A DNA stretch of 64,000 nt, taken from Bacillus sp. FJAT-27916. Its GTDB lineage: Bacteria > Bacillota > Bacilli > Bacillales > Pradoshiaceae. Of this stretch, positions 44,873 to 52,954 are shown piece after piece. Position numbers and translations under genes: made by a program. The stretch is taken from NCBI RefSeq assembly GCF_001183965.1, contig NZ_LFZV01000001.1:649287-713286 (forward strand), in the 5' to 3' direction. Every line of letters starts with the position of its first letter. Positions within the stretch are counted from its first letter, which is position 1. Under the pieces are notes generated by a model. It ran no database searches and was not told where the DNA came from. It worked only from the letters and a program-made list of their open reading frames with translations.

Positions 44873-45250
44873 CTAGTCTTTTTGTTCGATGGCTGAATTG
44901 AACTCACCAATCCCTCTTATTATTCCTCTTATAATTAACTGCCCTAAGATATAAATAACAGAAATGAATATAATTGCGAAGTCTCTTCCGAAAGGTTTAA
45001 ACCAACTTCCATCATCCGCAATTAAAAAATAGCCAAACAATAGGGAAATAACTGTCATTATAAAATTAACTCCAAAAAACAAAGGTAATTTTATATTTTT
45101 CGATGTTATGCCTACAACAATTATGAACATTAGAAATACTGGAAATAAGAAAACAGCATCGTGCCCTTTAAGATGACAGTAGTTATATTCGTACAAATGA
45201 AATAGGAATGGAACTGGAATTAGTGACAGAATGATTTTAATAAAATTCAT
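44873..45250 (-). CDS. Membrane protein, 125 aa
   Basis: About four hydrophobic helices (ILSLIPVPFLFHLYEYNY, AVFLFPVFLMFIIVVGI, FFGVNFIMTVISLLFGYFL, FAIIFISVIYILGQLII) and a short acidic tail. No family recognised. ATGGAGGCATACATATA precedes ATG 45250. Its stop lies within 3 bases of repeat copy 4. Confidence 0.6.
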   Translation of the reverse strand: MNFIKIILSLIPVPFLFHLYEYNYCHLKGHDAVFLFPVFLMFIIVVGITSKNIKLPLFFGVNFIMTVISLLFGYFLIADDGSWFKPFGRDFAIIFISVIYILGQLIIRGIIRGIGEFNSAIEQKD

Positions 45251-45311
45251 TATATGTATGCCTCCATATATTGTAGGTTAATATTACTATTTCAACATCT
45301 TTGTCAGGATT

Positions 45312-45404
45312 CCTTCTTCAACTAACCTGCCCCTTTACTTCAATAAGAAGTTCAACATAAAAGGGCATTAATCCTTCTAAGATTAATGCCCCCATTGTTT
45401 AAGT
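45312..45404. repeat. Array repeat, copy 5, long form
   Basis: CTTCTTCAACTAACC, TGCCCC and TTTACTTCAATAAG are followed by AAGTTCAACATAAAAG, then a good hairpin: GGGCATTAATC and GATTAATGCCC. Confidence 0.85.
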
Positions 45405-45497
45405 ATGCATCTAACAAACTTAGATGATTCTGCATAACAGTTCAATGGAATAATATGTATTCTTGTGATAAAGTTGTTTAAGGAGAGGGGGCTTTCT

Positions 45498-46142
45498 TTG
45501 AATAAATATCTAATCCCACTATTTTTTTGGGGTGCTATCGTTATAGGAATTGGACTAATAATAGTTACTTTTTTATTTGGAATAAAGCCTAATAAGGATA
45601 AGGAAGAACAAGTAAGAATCCAAGCAGAACTATATTTAGAAGATAATTTTAATGAATACTTCGAAGTCTATGATACTCTATTTGATAATATGGGGAACTT
45701 TGACTCATTTGAATATGCTGCGAAGGCTTTTGATCGGAAAAATCATACACAATTTTTAATTTATTATGATGATGAAACAAAACAAATGGTTGATACCTAC
45801 ATTGCCGATAAGTGGGAAGATGATTTAAAAACTGAAATAAGTCCTTTCATTAAAGTAAATTTTGGAGAATCAAGTGATTTCCACGTTTTCTTTACCAACG
45901 AAACTATAGGGAATGAATTAGGTATTGATCCTATAAACCCCAAAAGTTATACAGCGTTTGATGTTGCACCTACTATACGAATTACTCTTCCTCGAAAAAA
46001 GAGTAACGAGGACGATAAAATCGTTAATGAATTCATATCTTTCCTACAAAGCGAAGTTAAATTGCAAAGTGGCTCGGTTATTATTGAATATATCGCTGAA
46101 AATGGTGTGAATTTAGATGATGAGTGGAGTAAAGAGTTTTAG
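45498..46142 (+). CDS. Membrane-anchored protein, 214 aa
   Basis: One N-terminal helix (YLIPLFFWGAIVIGIGLIIV) is followed by a soluble acidic domain. TTG 45498 is chosen because AAGGAGAGGGGG lies just before it; the GTG 45465 upstream overlaps that site. I do not recognise the domain (YDTLFDNMGNFDSFEYAAKAF, then ITLPRKKSNEDDKI). It is presumably outside the cell, held by the anchor. Confidence 0.55.
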   Translation: MNKYLIPLFFWGAIVIGIGLIIVTFLFGIKPNKDKEEQVRIQAELYLEDNFNEYFEVYDTLFDNMGNFDSFEYAAKAFDRKNHTQFLIYYDDETKQMVDTYIADKWEDDLKTEISPFIKVNFGESSDFHVFFTNETIGNELGIDPINPKSYTAFDVAPTIRITLPRKKSNEDDKIVNEFISFLQSEVKLQSGSVIIEYIAENGVNLDDEWSKEF

Positions 46143-46170
46143 CTTAGTATGAAATAATAATCACCAATAA

Positions 46171-46207
46171 AAAAGAGCTTTGGGGATTTCCAAAGCTCCT
46201 TTTTTAT
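46171..46207 (+). terminator. Terminator of the anchored protein gene
   Basis: GAGCTTTGG pairs with CCAAAGCTC with A and T runs on both sides. Confidence 0.9.
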
Positions 46208-46344
46208 GTGAATTGATTTATGAATTTATTTGCAGTTATTTGTGTTCACTAAGTGAAATTGTGTTTGTTTTTCTTCACTTCATAAGTAAACCCGCTAAGA
46301 TAAAGTGAGTTTTTTAGTTTCCCCCTCTTTTTCCATATATAGTT

Positions 46345-46406
46345 CTTATTAAACTAACTGCCCCTTTAGCTGCATAAACAAAAAGAGCTGATCGCAGCTC
46401 TTTTAT
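46345..46406. repeat. Array repeat, copy 6, with terminator hairpin
   Basis: CTTATTAAACTAAC, TGCCCC and TTTAGCTGCATAAA are followed by AAAAAGAGCTG and CAGCTCTTTT, a bidirectional terminator. It closes the minus-strand acetyltransferase gene. Confidence 0.85.
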
Positions 46407-46421
46407 TCAAGAGAAGACTCT

Positions 46422-46946
46422 TTATTTGAAGAATATCTCATTCTTTTTTATACTTTTTTGATATTTACTATGACCATCGGTTACACCAATAAATTCAAAG
46501 TCATTGCACTTATAAAAGTTATTTAATTTAATGTTATCAGTAACACAATCTAACTTAAGAAATTCTTTATCATTTGCATTGTCTTCTATCCAAGTCAATA
46601 TACTTTGCCCTATACCTTTCTTCATATAGGCAGGCAGTATTGCAAGTCTGTGTAAATAAAGCGATTTTGAAGAAATATCGCTTCCCCAAATATGCCTGTC
46701 CCATTCACTTGGTTCAGATAATAGCGTGAACGTGGCCATAATTTTCTTATCTTTTAAAACAATGTATGTTTCTTGATTAAATATGCCTTGTTCAATCTCT
46801 TCATCATCACCACCCTCTAATAGAAACCGCCATTGGTTTATATCATTATCTTTCATCCATTGAGCTATCTGCTTTAACATCTTAATAATTACACTACTGT
46901 CGTGGTTTGTTGCAATTTTCACCTCAAAATCTTCACCGTACTCCAA
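46422..46946 (-). CDS. GNAT family acetyltransferase, 174 aa
   Basis: The acetyl-CoA site is the LHRLAILPAYMKKGIGQSILTWIE segment: LAILPAY gives beta-4 and KKGIGQS the pyrophosphate loop (a Q/RxxGxG/A form). FLKLDCVTDNIKLNNFYKCNDFEFIG is the usual C-terminal part. The substrate is unknown. TTG 46946 follows AAAGGAGGTATAAATAAC. A single-gene unit between repeat copies 6 and 7. Confidence 0.85.
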   Translation of the reverse strand: MEYGEDFEVKIATNHDSSVIIKMLKQIAQWMKDNDINQWRFLLEGGDDEEIEQGIFNQETYIVLKDKKIMATFTLLSEPSEWDRHIWGSDISSKSLYLHRLAILPAYMKKGIGQSILTWIEDNANDKEFLKLDCVTDNIKLNNFYKCNDFEFIGVTDGHSKYQKSIKKNEIFFK

Positions 46947-47004
46947 GTTATTTATACCTCCTTTTAATTAACCTTTTTATTCGATTATTTATAAATTCAA
47001 TAAA

Positions 47005-47070
47005 CCTGTTCCACTAACCTGCCCGTTTCTACAATAAGGATTTCAACAGAAGCGGGCATTAATCCATCAA
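47005..47070. repeat. Array repeat, copy 7
   Basis: CCTGTTCCACTAACCTGCCC and GTTTCTACAATAAGG, then ATTTCAACAGAAGCGGG and CATTAATCC. The second hairpin is incomplete. Confidence 0.75.
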
Positions 47071-47099
47071 CATAATCTTTCTATTGACTTTAAATCTAT

Positions 47100-47771
47100 T
47101 TAAATGAATCTCTTTAGATATTCGCCAAATATTTTGTTCATAACTTTTGGTGTGTTTTCTAAATATACATTAATTTGTTCAATGTTTGATTCGAATTTAT
47201 CACAGTTTCTTTCATCTGTTGGGAAATCAGATATTCCTTTAATGATAATGCATTCAACCTCATTCTTCTTACAAATATAAGCAATTGCACCCGCTTCTGT
47301 ATCGGCTATTGTTATTTTGTTTTCTTTTAGTTCTAAATAGTCCTTCCACATAACTACTGCTTTATCAGCGGTGGCAATTGTTCCAGTATAAAAATCATTT
47401 CCGTATTTCGATAGGTCAATATCGACTATGAAGGATTGTTTAATAAGAGGTTCAATTTCTTTTACTGTACAATCATATTGAACGGCTTTATCAGGTATAA
47501 AAATATCCAAATTACTGAATTTATCATCTATTCCTGCACACGTTCCAGCAACGATTACTTTAGTTAAGTTAAATTTAGAAATCATATACTGATTTCCACC
47601 GACACCATTTACTTTTCTTACACCTGTGCTATAAAAAACAAGTTCAATATCATTTATTGTTGTTGTGAAATACTCGCCATAAGGATAACCGAAACGTTCG
47701 TTATCTTCTATGCTAAAGTATTCTAATGTCGCTTCATATTCCCACTTCGTTGCAATGCTTATTCCTATCAT
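47100..47771 (-). CDS. MTA/SAH nucleosidase-like protein (PNP/UDP family), 223 aa
   Basis: The protein has a nucleoside-phosphorylase fold: GISIATKWEYEATLEYF at the start, VIVAGTCAGIDDKFSNLDIFIP (the phosphate/ribose loop) and IADTEAGAIAYICKKNEVECIIIKGISDFP at the end. The last segment corresponds to E-x-gaAIa and the SD catalytic Asp of nucleosidases. The family also includes effectors that degrade nucleotides in phage defence, but no partner gene is visible. AGGGTGATAAGTCA precedes ATG 47771. A single-gene unit between copies 7 and 8. Confidence 0.75.
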   Translation of the reverse strand: MIGISIATKWEYEATLEYFSIEDNERFGYPYGEYFTTTINDIELVFYSTGVRKVNGVGGNQYMISKFNLTKVIVAGTCAGIDDKFSNLDIFIPDKAVQYDCTVKEIEPLIKQSFIVDIDLSKYGNDFYTGTIATADKAVVMWKDYLELKENKITIADTEAGAIAYICKKNEVECIIIKGISDFPTDERNCDKFESNIEQINVYLENTPKVMNKIFGEYLKRFI

Positions 47772-47883
47772 TGACTTATCACCCTACAAATATAAATTGT
47801 CACTATTGATTTCATATAAACGGTCTGAATCTTCTTTACTATGTTTATGATCATCGTTAATTCGTTATTAATATGTAAATATC

Positions 47884-47988
47884 CTTCTTCCGCTAACCTG
47901 CCCCGTTACTTCCATAAGGAATTCAACATAAAAAGGCATTAATCCTGCTTGGATCAACGCCCCTGTTAGTTGCATAAGAAAAAGATTT
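47884..47988. repeat. Array repeat, copy 8, long form
   Basis: CTTCTTCCGCTAACC, TGCCCCGTTACTTCC, ATAAGGAATTCAACAT, then GGCATTAATCC and GGATCAACGCC. It ends with CCTGTTAGTTGCATAAG, a second copy of the right arm. Confidence 0.85.
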
Positions 47989-48004
47989 ATCATTATGAAT
48001 GAAA

Positions 48005-48139
48005 CTATTTTTTATCATTCAACTGCTTTAATAATTCAATTATTTCCTCGTTTTGATTTACATTTTTTCGTATATTAACACTAACACCCAACAACTCTAT
48101 CATTATGATAGCCGTAATTACTATTAACGCAAAAAACAT
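48005..48139 (-). CDS. Small membrane protein, 44 aa
   Basis: One hydrophobic helix (FFALIVITAIIMIELLGVSV) and a coiled, charged tail (NQNEEIIELLKQLNDKK). GAAAGGTTGG lies about 8 bases before ATG 48139, a moderate ribosome site. No family recognised. It lies alone between repeat copies 8 and 9. Confidence 0.5.
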   Translation of the reverse strand: MFFALIVITAIIMIELLGVSVNIRKNVNQNEEIIELLKQLNDKK

Positions 48140-48200
48140 TATTCACAGCCAACCTTTCTTCAAGTAATGAACACTACTTTATTTTTACAAAAATTAACTC

Positions 48201-48215
48201 CTTATTCCGCTAACC
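48201..48215. repeat. Array repeat, copy 9, left part
   Basis: CTTATTCCGCTAACC is the left arm. The copy is split by the group II intron and continues at 50857. Confidence 0.8.
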
Positions 48216-50856
48216 GTAGCAATAGGTAAGCGTTTGAAGTTATCTCCGGCTTTTCCCCTGCTCCACACGGAACGTGCCAGTTTCCAAGCATTCCGCGTTC
48301 CATCTGGCGATGGTTTTGATTATAAGTTTCAAGTTACTCTTATTGATTTGGATTATATGATAGGTTCTAACTCGCACTTTTCCCGATATTTATTGATTTT
48401 CTCTAATATCGGTGGCGTGATATCCAAACTTTTTATGAGTATATTCATCTTAGTTGTATCTGTCATATGGATTAGTTTGTGTACATCTTTGTAGAGAATG
48501 CGTAAGTTATTGAACTTGTCATTTCCGCCGAGATGTACTGGCACGTAGTGATGACAGTGTACATCCCGTGCTTGTAGAAATTGTCCTGTAATTTCACATT
48601 TTCCTTGTTTCATACTATATCGACTGATTCGATTGTCCATATATTCGACACTTCGTGTCGGGATATTTGACTCCATTAGCAAGGCAATTTCTTGCTTGAT
48701 ATTCTTATGCAAATTCTTATGAATTAGCGCTCGGCCTTCAACTGTGAATAGTGTCAGACTTTGTGTGAAACAAATAGTGTTCTTTGTCTGAACATTCGCA
48801 AGAGGGAAGAGATGAATACCAGCAATTTCAAATGTCTTGAACCTCAAACTGTATAACTTCTTATAGGTTGGCGGCGGATTCGCTGGATGGGCGTATTTCC
48901 CGACTGGTTTAAGACGATTGTACATAGATGCACCTATATCATAAGCAAGACGTGAGAAGGCTAAGTTGACATGTGTAGCTCGATTAAAGTAATTATGCAG
49001 CCCTAAGACAAAGCTATTAAATCGCAAAGCATTTTGAGTCGTTGGTGAGGCTCGAAGTGCCTCAATTCGTTTCCTCGCTTCATCTTTTATTTTCTGTATC
49101 TTTTCGGCTTTCACAAAAGTATGGGCCACACGTTTTTCACCTTTGCGAATGGCACGTATCGTAAATCCAAGAAAGGCTGATTCATGTTTCCGCAGATTAA
49201 TTACTTTTGATTTTTCCGGTGAAATGTCAAGTTTTAAACGCTCTTTCAGAAAAAGCTTAACGGCATGATACCATTTTTCGGCTGTCTTCCAGTCCCGACA
49301 TAAGATTTTAAAGTCGTCGGCATAGCGAACTATATAACCTTCTTTTAACTTTGTGTGAATCTTTGCATAGCGTTCACCTTCGCGTGTCGTATATGGCTTA
49401 TCAAGAGGGAAGAGTTCCCACTGATTCGCTATCCATTGATCTAATTCATTCAAAACCACATTAGATAATAACGGGGATAGTAGTCCACCTTGCGGTGAAC
49501 CCTTTTCCGGAATGCCTTCACCATCAACTTCAGCTTTTAACATTTTTGAAATGCAAGCTAAAACTTTTCTATCATAAATACCTAAATTCCACAGCTGTTT
49601 AATGAGCAATGTATGATTGATATTGTCAAAGAAGCCTTTGATATCAACATCAACAACATAGTGAAGTTTAGAATGGTTAACAAGGAATTGAACTCTTGCC
49701 ATCGCATGATGTGTAGACCGTAAAGGTCTAAAACCGTAACTATGATTATAAAAGTGCGCTTCCGTAATTGGCTCCAATACTTGCTTGAAACACTGTTGAA
49801 TGATTCTATCGAGGATACATGGAATGCCTAGAGGTCGCATTTTACCATTATCTTTTTCAATTAATTTTCGTCTGACTTTCTTCGGGCGATAATTCTTGAG
49901 CTGTTTTTGTATCTTTTCTACTAAATCATTTTCTGTTAGTCTCTCTATGTCGATGATGGTTTTTCCATCTGTACCGGGGGTCTTAGACCCCTTATTTGAC
50001 TTGATAGTCCGATAAGCTAATAAAATGTTATTCCTCGACGTGATGACGTCATATAAGTGATGGAATGTTTCTTTATTTTTAGCTCGGTGGTACAAGTCAG
50101 TAAAAGTGTCGGTCATATCATAGTAATCCCAGTATCGTAGAGCTTGCACTGTGGCATCATTCCTTTGTGAGGTGATGTTCCCACGTTCTTACCCGACCGG
50201 TGCAATGCACGTTTGAAAAATAATCGTTGCCAATCACTAGACTTGGGGCTGTTCCTCTACCTCCATTACAGAAGCTTCATCAGTCGTACCCCTACCCTCA
50301 TAAGGACAAGTGCATTTCGTTCAATTACTTATAGCAACCGTTTTGGGTGACAGCCCTCGAATCAACGTTCCTTACTTTCCAAGTCCCTTATAACTTAGCT
50401 ATCTATCTAAACGTAGGTGCTTCCTGTAAGCCTGTGAGCTGGATACCGCCATTGTTCGATATAACGTGTTTCAGAGGGGCAATTTTTACTCCACATCACT
50501 CACACCACCGTAAGGGTGGTACAATAGTTTCCTATTGTTCAAAACTCTAGACCTGTACATTCGGAAGTTCGTCCGTTCTTTGTGTAAGAAAATTCTCACC
50601 TTATTTAGTTTTTCAGCCATCCGGCATATCCATTGGCATACCTTTATCCTGAAAGGAATGGCTTTAGCCTTTGTTCTGCCGACTTCACCTGAGCTTCATA
50701 CCCCATAATCTGTCCATTATGACGCATGCAGGAGTATCAATGGGATAGTTTCAAAATACATGGTTTTATCATTCCTATCCTCGGTTATAAAGTTAGAGTT
50801 TCTGTGGAAATTCCTCGTCTTTCGCACCGGAGTGCTTATAACAAAACTTGTCGCGC
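48216..50856 (-). mobile_element. Group II intron, 2641 bp, inserted in array repeat 9
   Basis: Read on the minus strand, the intron begins GCGCGACAAG (a variant of GTGYG) at 50856 and ends TTGCTAC at 48216. Its ends join the repeat exactly: left arm to CTAACC on one side and TGCCCC on the other. The reverse transcriptase is inside. A domain-V-like hairpin with a GAAA loop lies near the 3' end (48268-48302). Confidence 0.85.
48353..50149 (-). CDS. Group II intron reverse transcriptase/maturase with HNH endonuclease, 598 aa
   Basis: The reverse transcriptase has GIPCILDRIIQQCFKQVLEP, YGFRPLRSTHHAM, the metal site VDVDIKGFFDNI, GSPQGGLLSPLLSN, and the YADD box at residues 276-279. A maturase X domain follows. 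The C-terminus has an HNH endonuclease: CEITGQFLQARDVHCHHYVPVHLGG and FNNLRILYKDVHKLIH. The protein splices and moves its own intron. It is intact, so the intron may still be mobile. Confidence 0.94.
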   Translation of the reverse strand: MQALRYWDYYDMTDTFTDLYHRAKNKETFHHLYDVITSRNNILLAYRTIKSNKGSKTPGTDGKTIIDIERLTENDLVEKIQKQLKNYRPKKVRRKLIEKDNGKMRPLGIPCILDRIIQQCFKQVLEPITEAHFYNHSYGFRPLRSTHHAMARVQFLVNHSKLHYVVDVDIKGFFDNINHTLLIKQLWNLGIYDRKVLACISKMLKAEVDGEGIPEKGSPQGGLLSPLLSNVVLNELDQWIANQWELFPLDKPYTTREGERYAKIHTKLKEGYIVRYADDFKILCRDWKTAEKWYHAVKLFLKERLKLDISPEKSKVINLRKHESAFLGFTIRAIRKGEKRVAHTFVKAEKIQKIKDEARKRIEALRASPTTQNALRFNSFVLGLHNYFNRATHVNLAFSRLAYDIGASMYNRLKPVGKYAHPANPPPTYKKLYSLRFKTFEIAGIHLFPLANVQTKNTICFTQSLTLFTVEGRALIHKNLHKNIKQEIALLMESNIPTRSVEYMDNRISRYSMKQGKCEITGQFLQARDVHCHHYVPVHLGGNDKFNNLRILYKDVHKLIHMTDTTKMNILIKSLDITPPILEKINKYREKCELEPII

Positions 50857-50902
50857 TGCCCCGTTTGTGGATTAACAAAAAAGGGCTGATCACAGCTCTT
50901 GA
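50857..50902. repeat. Array repeat, copy 9, right part
   Basis: TGCCCCGTTTGTGGATTAAC completes the interrupted repeat. AAGGGCTG and CAGCTCTT give a terminator-like hairpin downstream. Confidence 0.75.
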
Positions 50903-51079
50903 CGACAAAGTGATAAGTGTACACTGTGATTGTGTCATCCGTTTTTAATGAATTAGATACAAAAAGAAATCATCCTTTTTAGTATGAGTCTCTATTTACT
51001 AGTTTAAAATCAACCATATGAACCTGAACCATTTTGATAAAATTATATGTATAAACTACTGTGCATTAAGGAGACTTCT

Positions 51080-52600
51080 ATGAGAAAAGACAAAAAAGAA
51101 AAGATATTGAGTAAAGTTAGGAAACAGCAAGGTTTGCAAATCTGCATCAGCGGTGAACTTGTACCAGAAGAATTCAATCTAACTATTGGAGAATATCAAG
51201 AACTTATAAGTGATATTTACAAAAACGAATTAAAAGAACTAAATCCAGACTTAGCACAACTGGGTTTTCACAATGCGTTTGCTGACCATATAGTGAGATC
51301 AGGGATGGTATTGGGTGAAATAGAACCTGATCCAAAAAAACTACTAGATGGGACACAGCATTATCCGTTCTTAGATAAAGACCACGGTCTAATTCTTGCT
51401 AAAGCTGAGGATATCCAAAAAGCAATCATTTCCTACATAGATTACAATAAACCACTAGCTTCGCGGTTATATGCGTTTCTTAATCATTTAAATCCTGATT
51501 TGGAGATTAACCCAATCAACAGCGAAACAATAGCCCAGCATATCAAGAATCGAGTTGAAAACATTTCAAAAGAAAACTATCAATCTTTAAAAAAATACTC
51601 TATTGATGAGCTGAAGAAGTTCTTAGAACAGCCGCTTGTTGCTAAAGGTTCCAAAATAGAAAGTGTTGTAACTCCTTTTGATAAGCGGGAAAATGACGAA
51701 CTGAAAGAGGAAATCTTAGCGACTTTTTTCTTTCGGGTAAATATGTTTATCATCCAAATGAAAATAGGCGAGCATTGTAACAGTAGAAGGTTAACACATT
51801 TAGAAAAGCTGGTTAGAGAAATCCAAAATACTATCTGCAATTCCCTAACTTGGTTCCTGCCCCACTGTTACAAAATGCTTGAGCATTATTTACAGATATT
51901 AAAACAATCCATTGACGCAACAAGTATTAATCCTATTAAAGCTCAGCACTCTAGATTTATTAAACTATATAGAAAACAAATGAATACAAACGAACTTGCG
52001 TATGAGGCATCCGTTGCCTTTAAGTTTGAGGATGAGGATAATGATGCCCACTTATATTCCGGTCTATCTAAGAGCTCCATAGCCAAAATTAAAGACCTTC
52101 AGAAGTTAGAGAAATTAATCACGAGCAATAAGTCTTCCATTTCGGATTACTCATTACTCACTTTTGGATATATAGCCATATTAGAAAAGGAGCTAAACGA
52201 CATAGTTGAATTCTTGAAGGGTAAAAGATCAAATTCCTCGTTACATAAAATTTTCGAATACTTCAAGGAACTGAAAGACTACTCAACGTTAGACAGAATC
52301 TATCCGATTTTAAATTTACTCAGATTCACAATAGACAAGAACCTACATAATATGATCAGAAGAACAAGAAATAATATTGCTCACGGAAATGAAACAAGCA
52401 TCTCAGCGAAGGAACATAAGGCTTTCAAAGATATTTGTTTCGGGAATGAAGATGAACCTCATTTAAGTTTCTTTCAGGCTGTGTCTGCTACAAAACTGCT
52501 CGCAGGAAATCAAATTTTAGATACGAGTTTAGTTAGTGAGAAAATCTTGGACAAGTTCGAAAGCAACATCGAAGCCCCTTCTTTATCGAAAGCCCTTTAG
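51080..52600 (+). CDS. Large helical protein with HEPN-like C-terminus, 506 aa
   Basis: The protein is unrecognised and mostly helical. Near the end, IRRTRNNIAHGNETSIS contains R430 and H435 (RxxxxH), the signature of HEPN ribonucleases. The preceding region (KNLHNMI) fits the helix before the motif. HEPN proteins are common toxins and abortive-infection RNases. TTAAGGAGACTTCT precedes ATG 51080; the upstream ATG 51047 is rejected. It is transcribed toward the GHKL-ATPase gene on the other strand, with a DnaN fragment between. Confidence 0.6.
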   Translation: MRKDKKEKILSKVRKQQGLQICISGELVPEEFNLTIGEYQELISDIYKNELKELNPDLAQLGFHNAFADHIVRSGMVLGEIEPDPKKLLDGTQHYPFLDKDHGLILAKAEDIQKAIISYIDYNKPLASRLYAFLNHLNPDLEINPINSETIAQHIKNRVENISKENYQSLKKYSIDELKKFLEQPLVAKGSKIESVVTPFDKRENDELKEEILATFFFRVNMFIIQMKIGEHCNSRRLTHLEKLVREIQNTICNSLTWFLPHCYKMLEHYLQILKQSIDATSINPIKAQHSRFIKLYRKQMNTNELAYEASVAFKFEDEDNDAHLYSGLSKSSIAKIKDLQKLEKLITSNKSSISDYSLLTFGYIAILEKELNDIVEFLKGKRSNSSLHKIFEYFKELKDYSTLDRIYPILNLLRFTIDKNLHNMIRRTRNNIAHGNETSISAKEHKAFKDICFGNEDEPHLSFFQAVSATKLLAGNQILDTSLVSEKILDKFESNIEAPSLSKAL

Positions 52601-52604
52601 AAAA

Positions 52605-52638
52605 AAAGAAAAAGGCAACGATTTCGTTGTCTTTTTTC
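52605..52638 (+). terminator. Terminator of the HEPN-like gene
   Basis: GGCAACG pairs with CGTTGTC (one G-U pair), with A and T runs outside. Confidence 0.8.
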
Positions 52639-52642
52639 TTTC

Positions 52643-52798
52643 AAATACCTTAAAAAACATCTTGCAGATGAATTAAAGTCCTTAGGTGGAAAAAAGCAAT
52701 TGAATATACGATTCACAACAGCTATGAGGCCATTTACGCTAGTACCTAAAGAGGATGATTCATCGCTTCATTTGATTTTACCAGTTAGAACATTTTAA
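52643..52798 (+). pseudogene. C-terminal fragment of a DNA polymerase III beta clamp (dnaN-like)
   Basis: The 51 codons read KYLKKHLADELKSLGGKKQL, NIRFTTAMRPFTLVP and then DSSLHLILPVRTF before TAA. They match the last beta-clamp segment, in particular the FxxxMRPFxL and LILPVRTF end. There is no N-terminus. The parent was probably a phage or plasmid clamp, or a second dnaN copy. Confidence 0.75.
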
Positions 52799-52807
52799 TT
52801 TTGTACA

Positions 52808-52846
52808 TCGAAAAAGCTATCAAGTCAAATCTTGATAGCTTTTTTC
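52808..52846 (+). terminator. Terminator after the dnaN fragment
   Basis: AAAAAGCTATCAAG pairs with CTTGATAGCTTTTT, followed by more T. It may be the original terminator of the clamp gene. Confidence 0.88.
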
Positions 52847-52954
52847 TGTTCACTTTCGTGTTTTGACTGAACTACCGCACCCTCTTACAGAAAGCGTGAT
52901 TCGAATACTTATTCTCCAAACGATCTAGATGACATCTTTTGAGGATTGAGATTG

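Noticed and set aside
48353..50149. Retron or DGR reverse transcriptase
   Set aside because: Maturase and HNH parts, intron ends and exact exon joining show a group II intron.
50347..50948. ORFs in the 5' part of the group II intron
   Set aside because: They lie in the structured intron RNA or its boundary and have no start signals.
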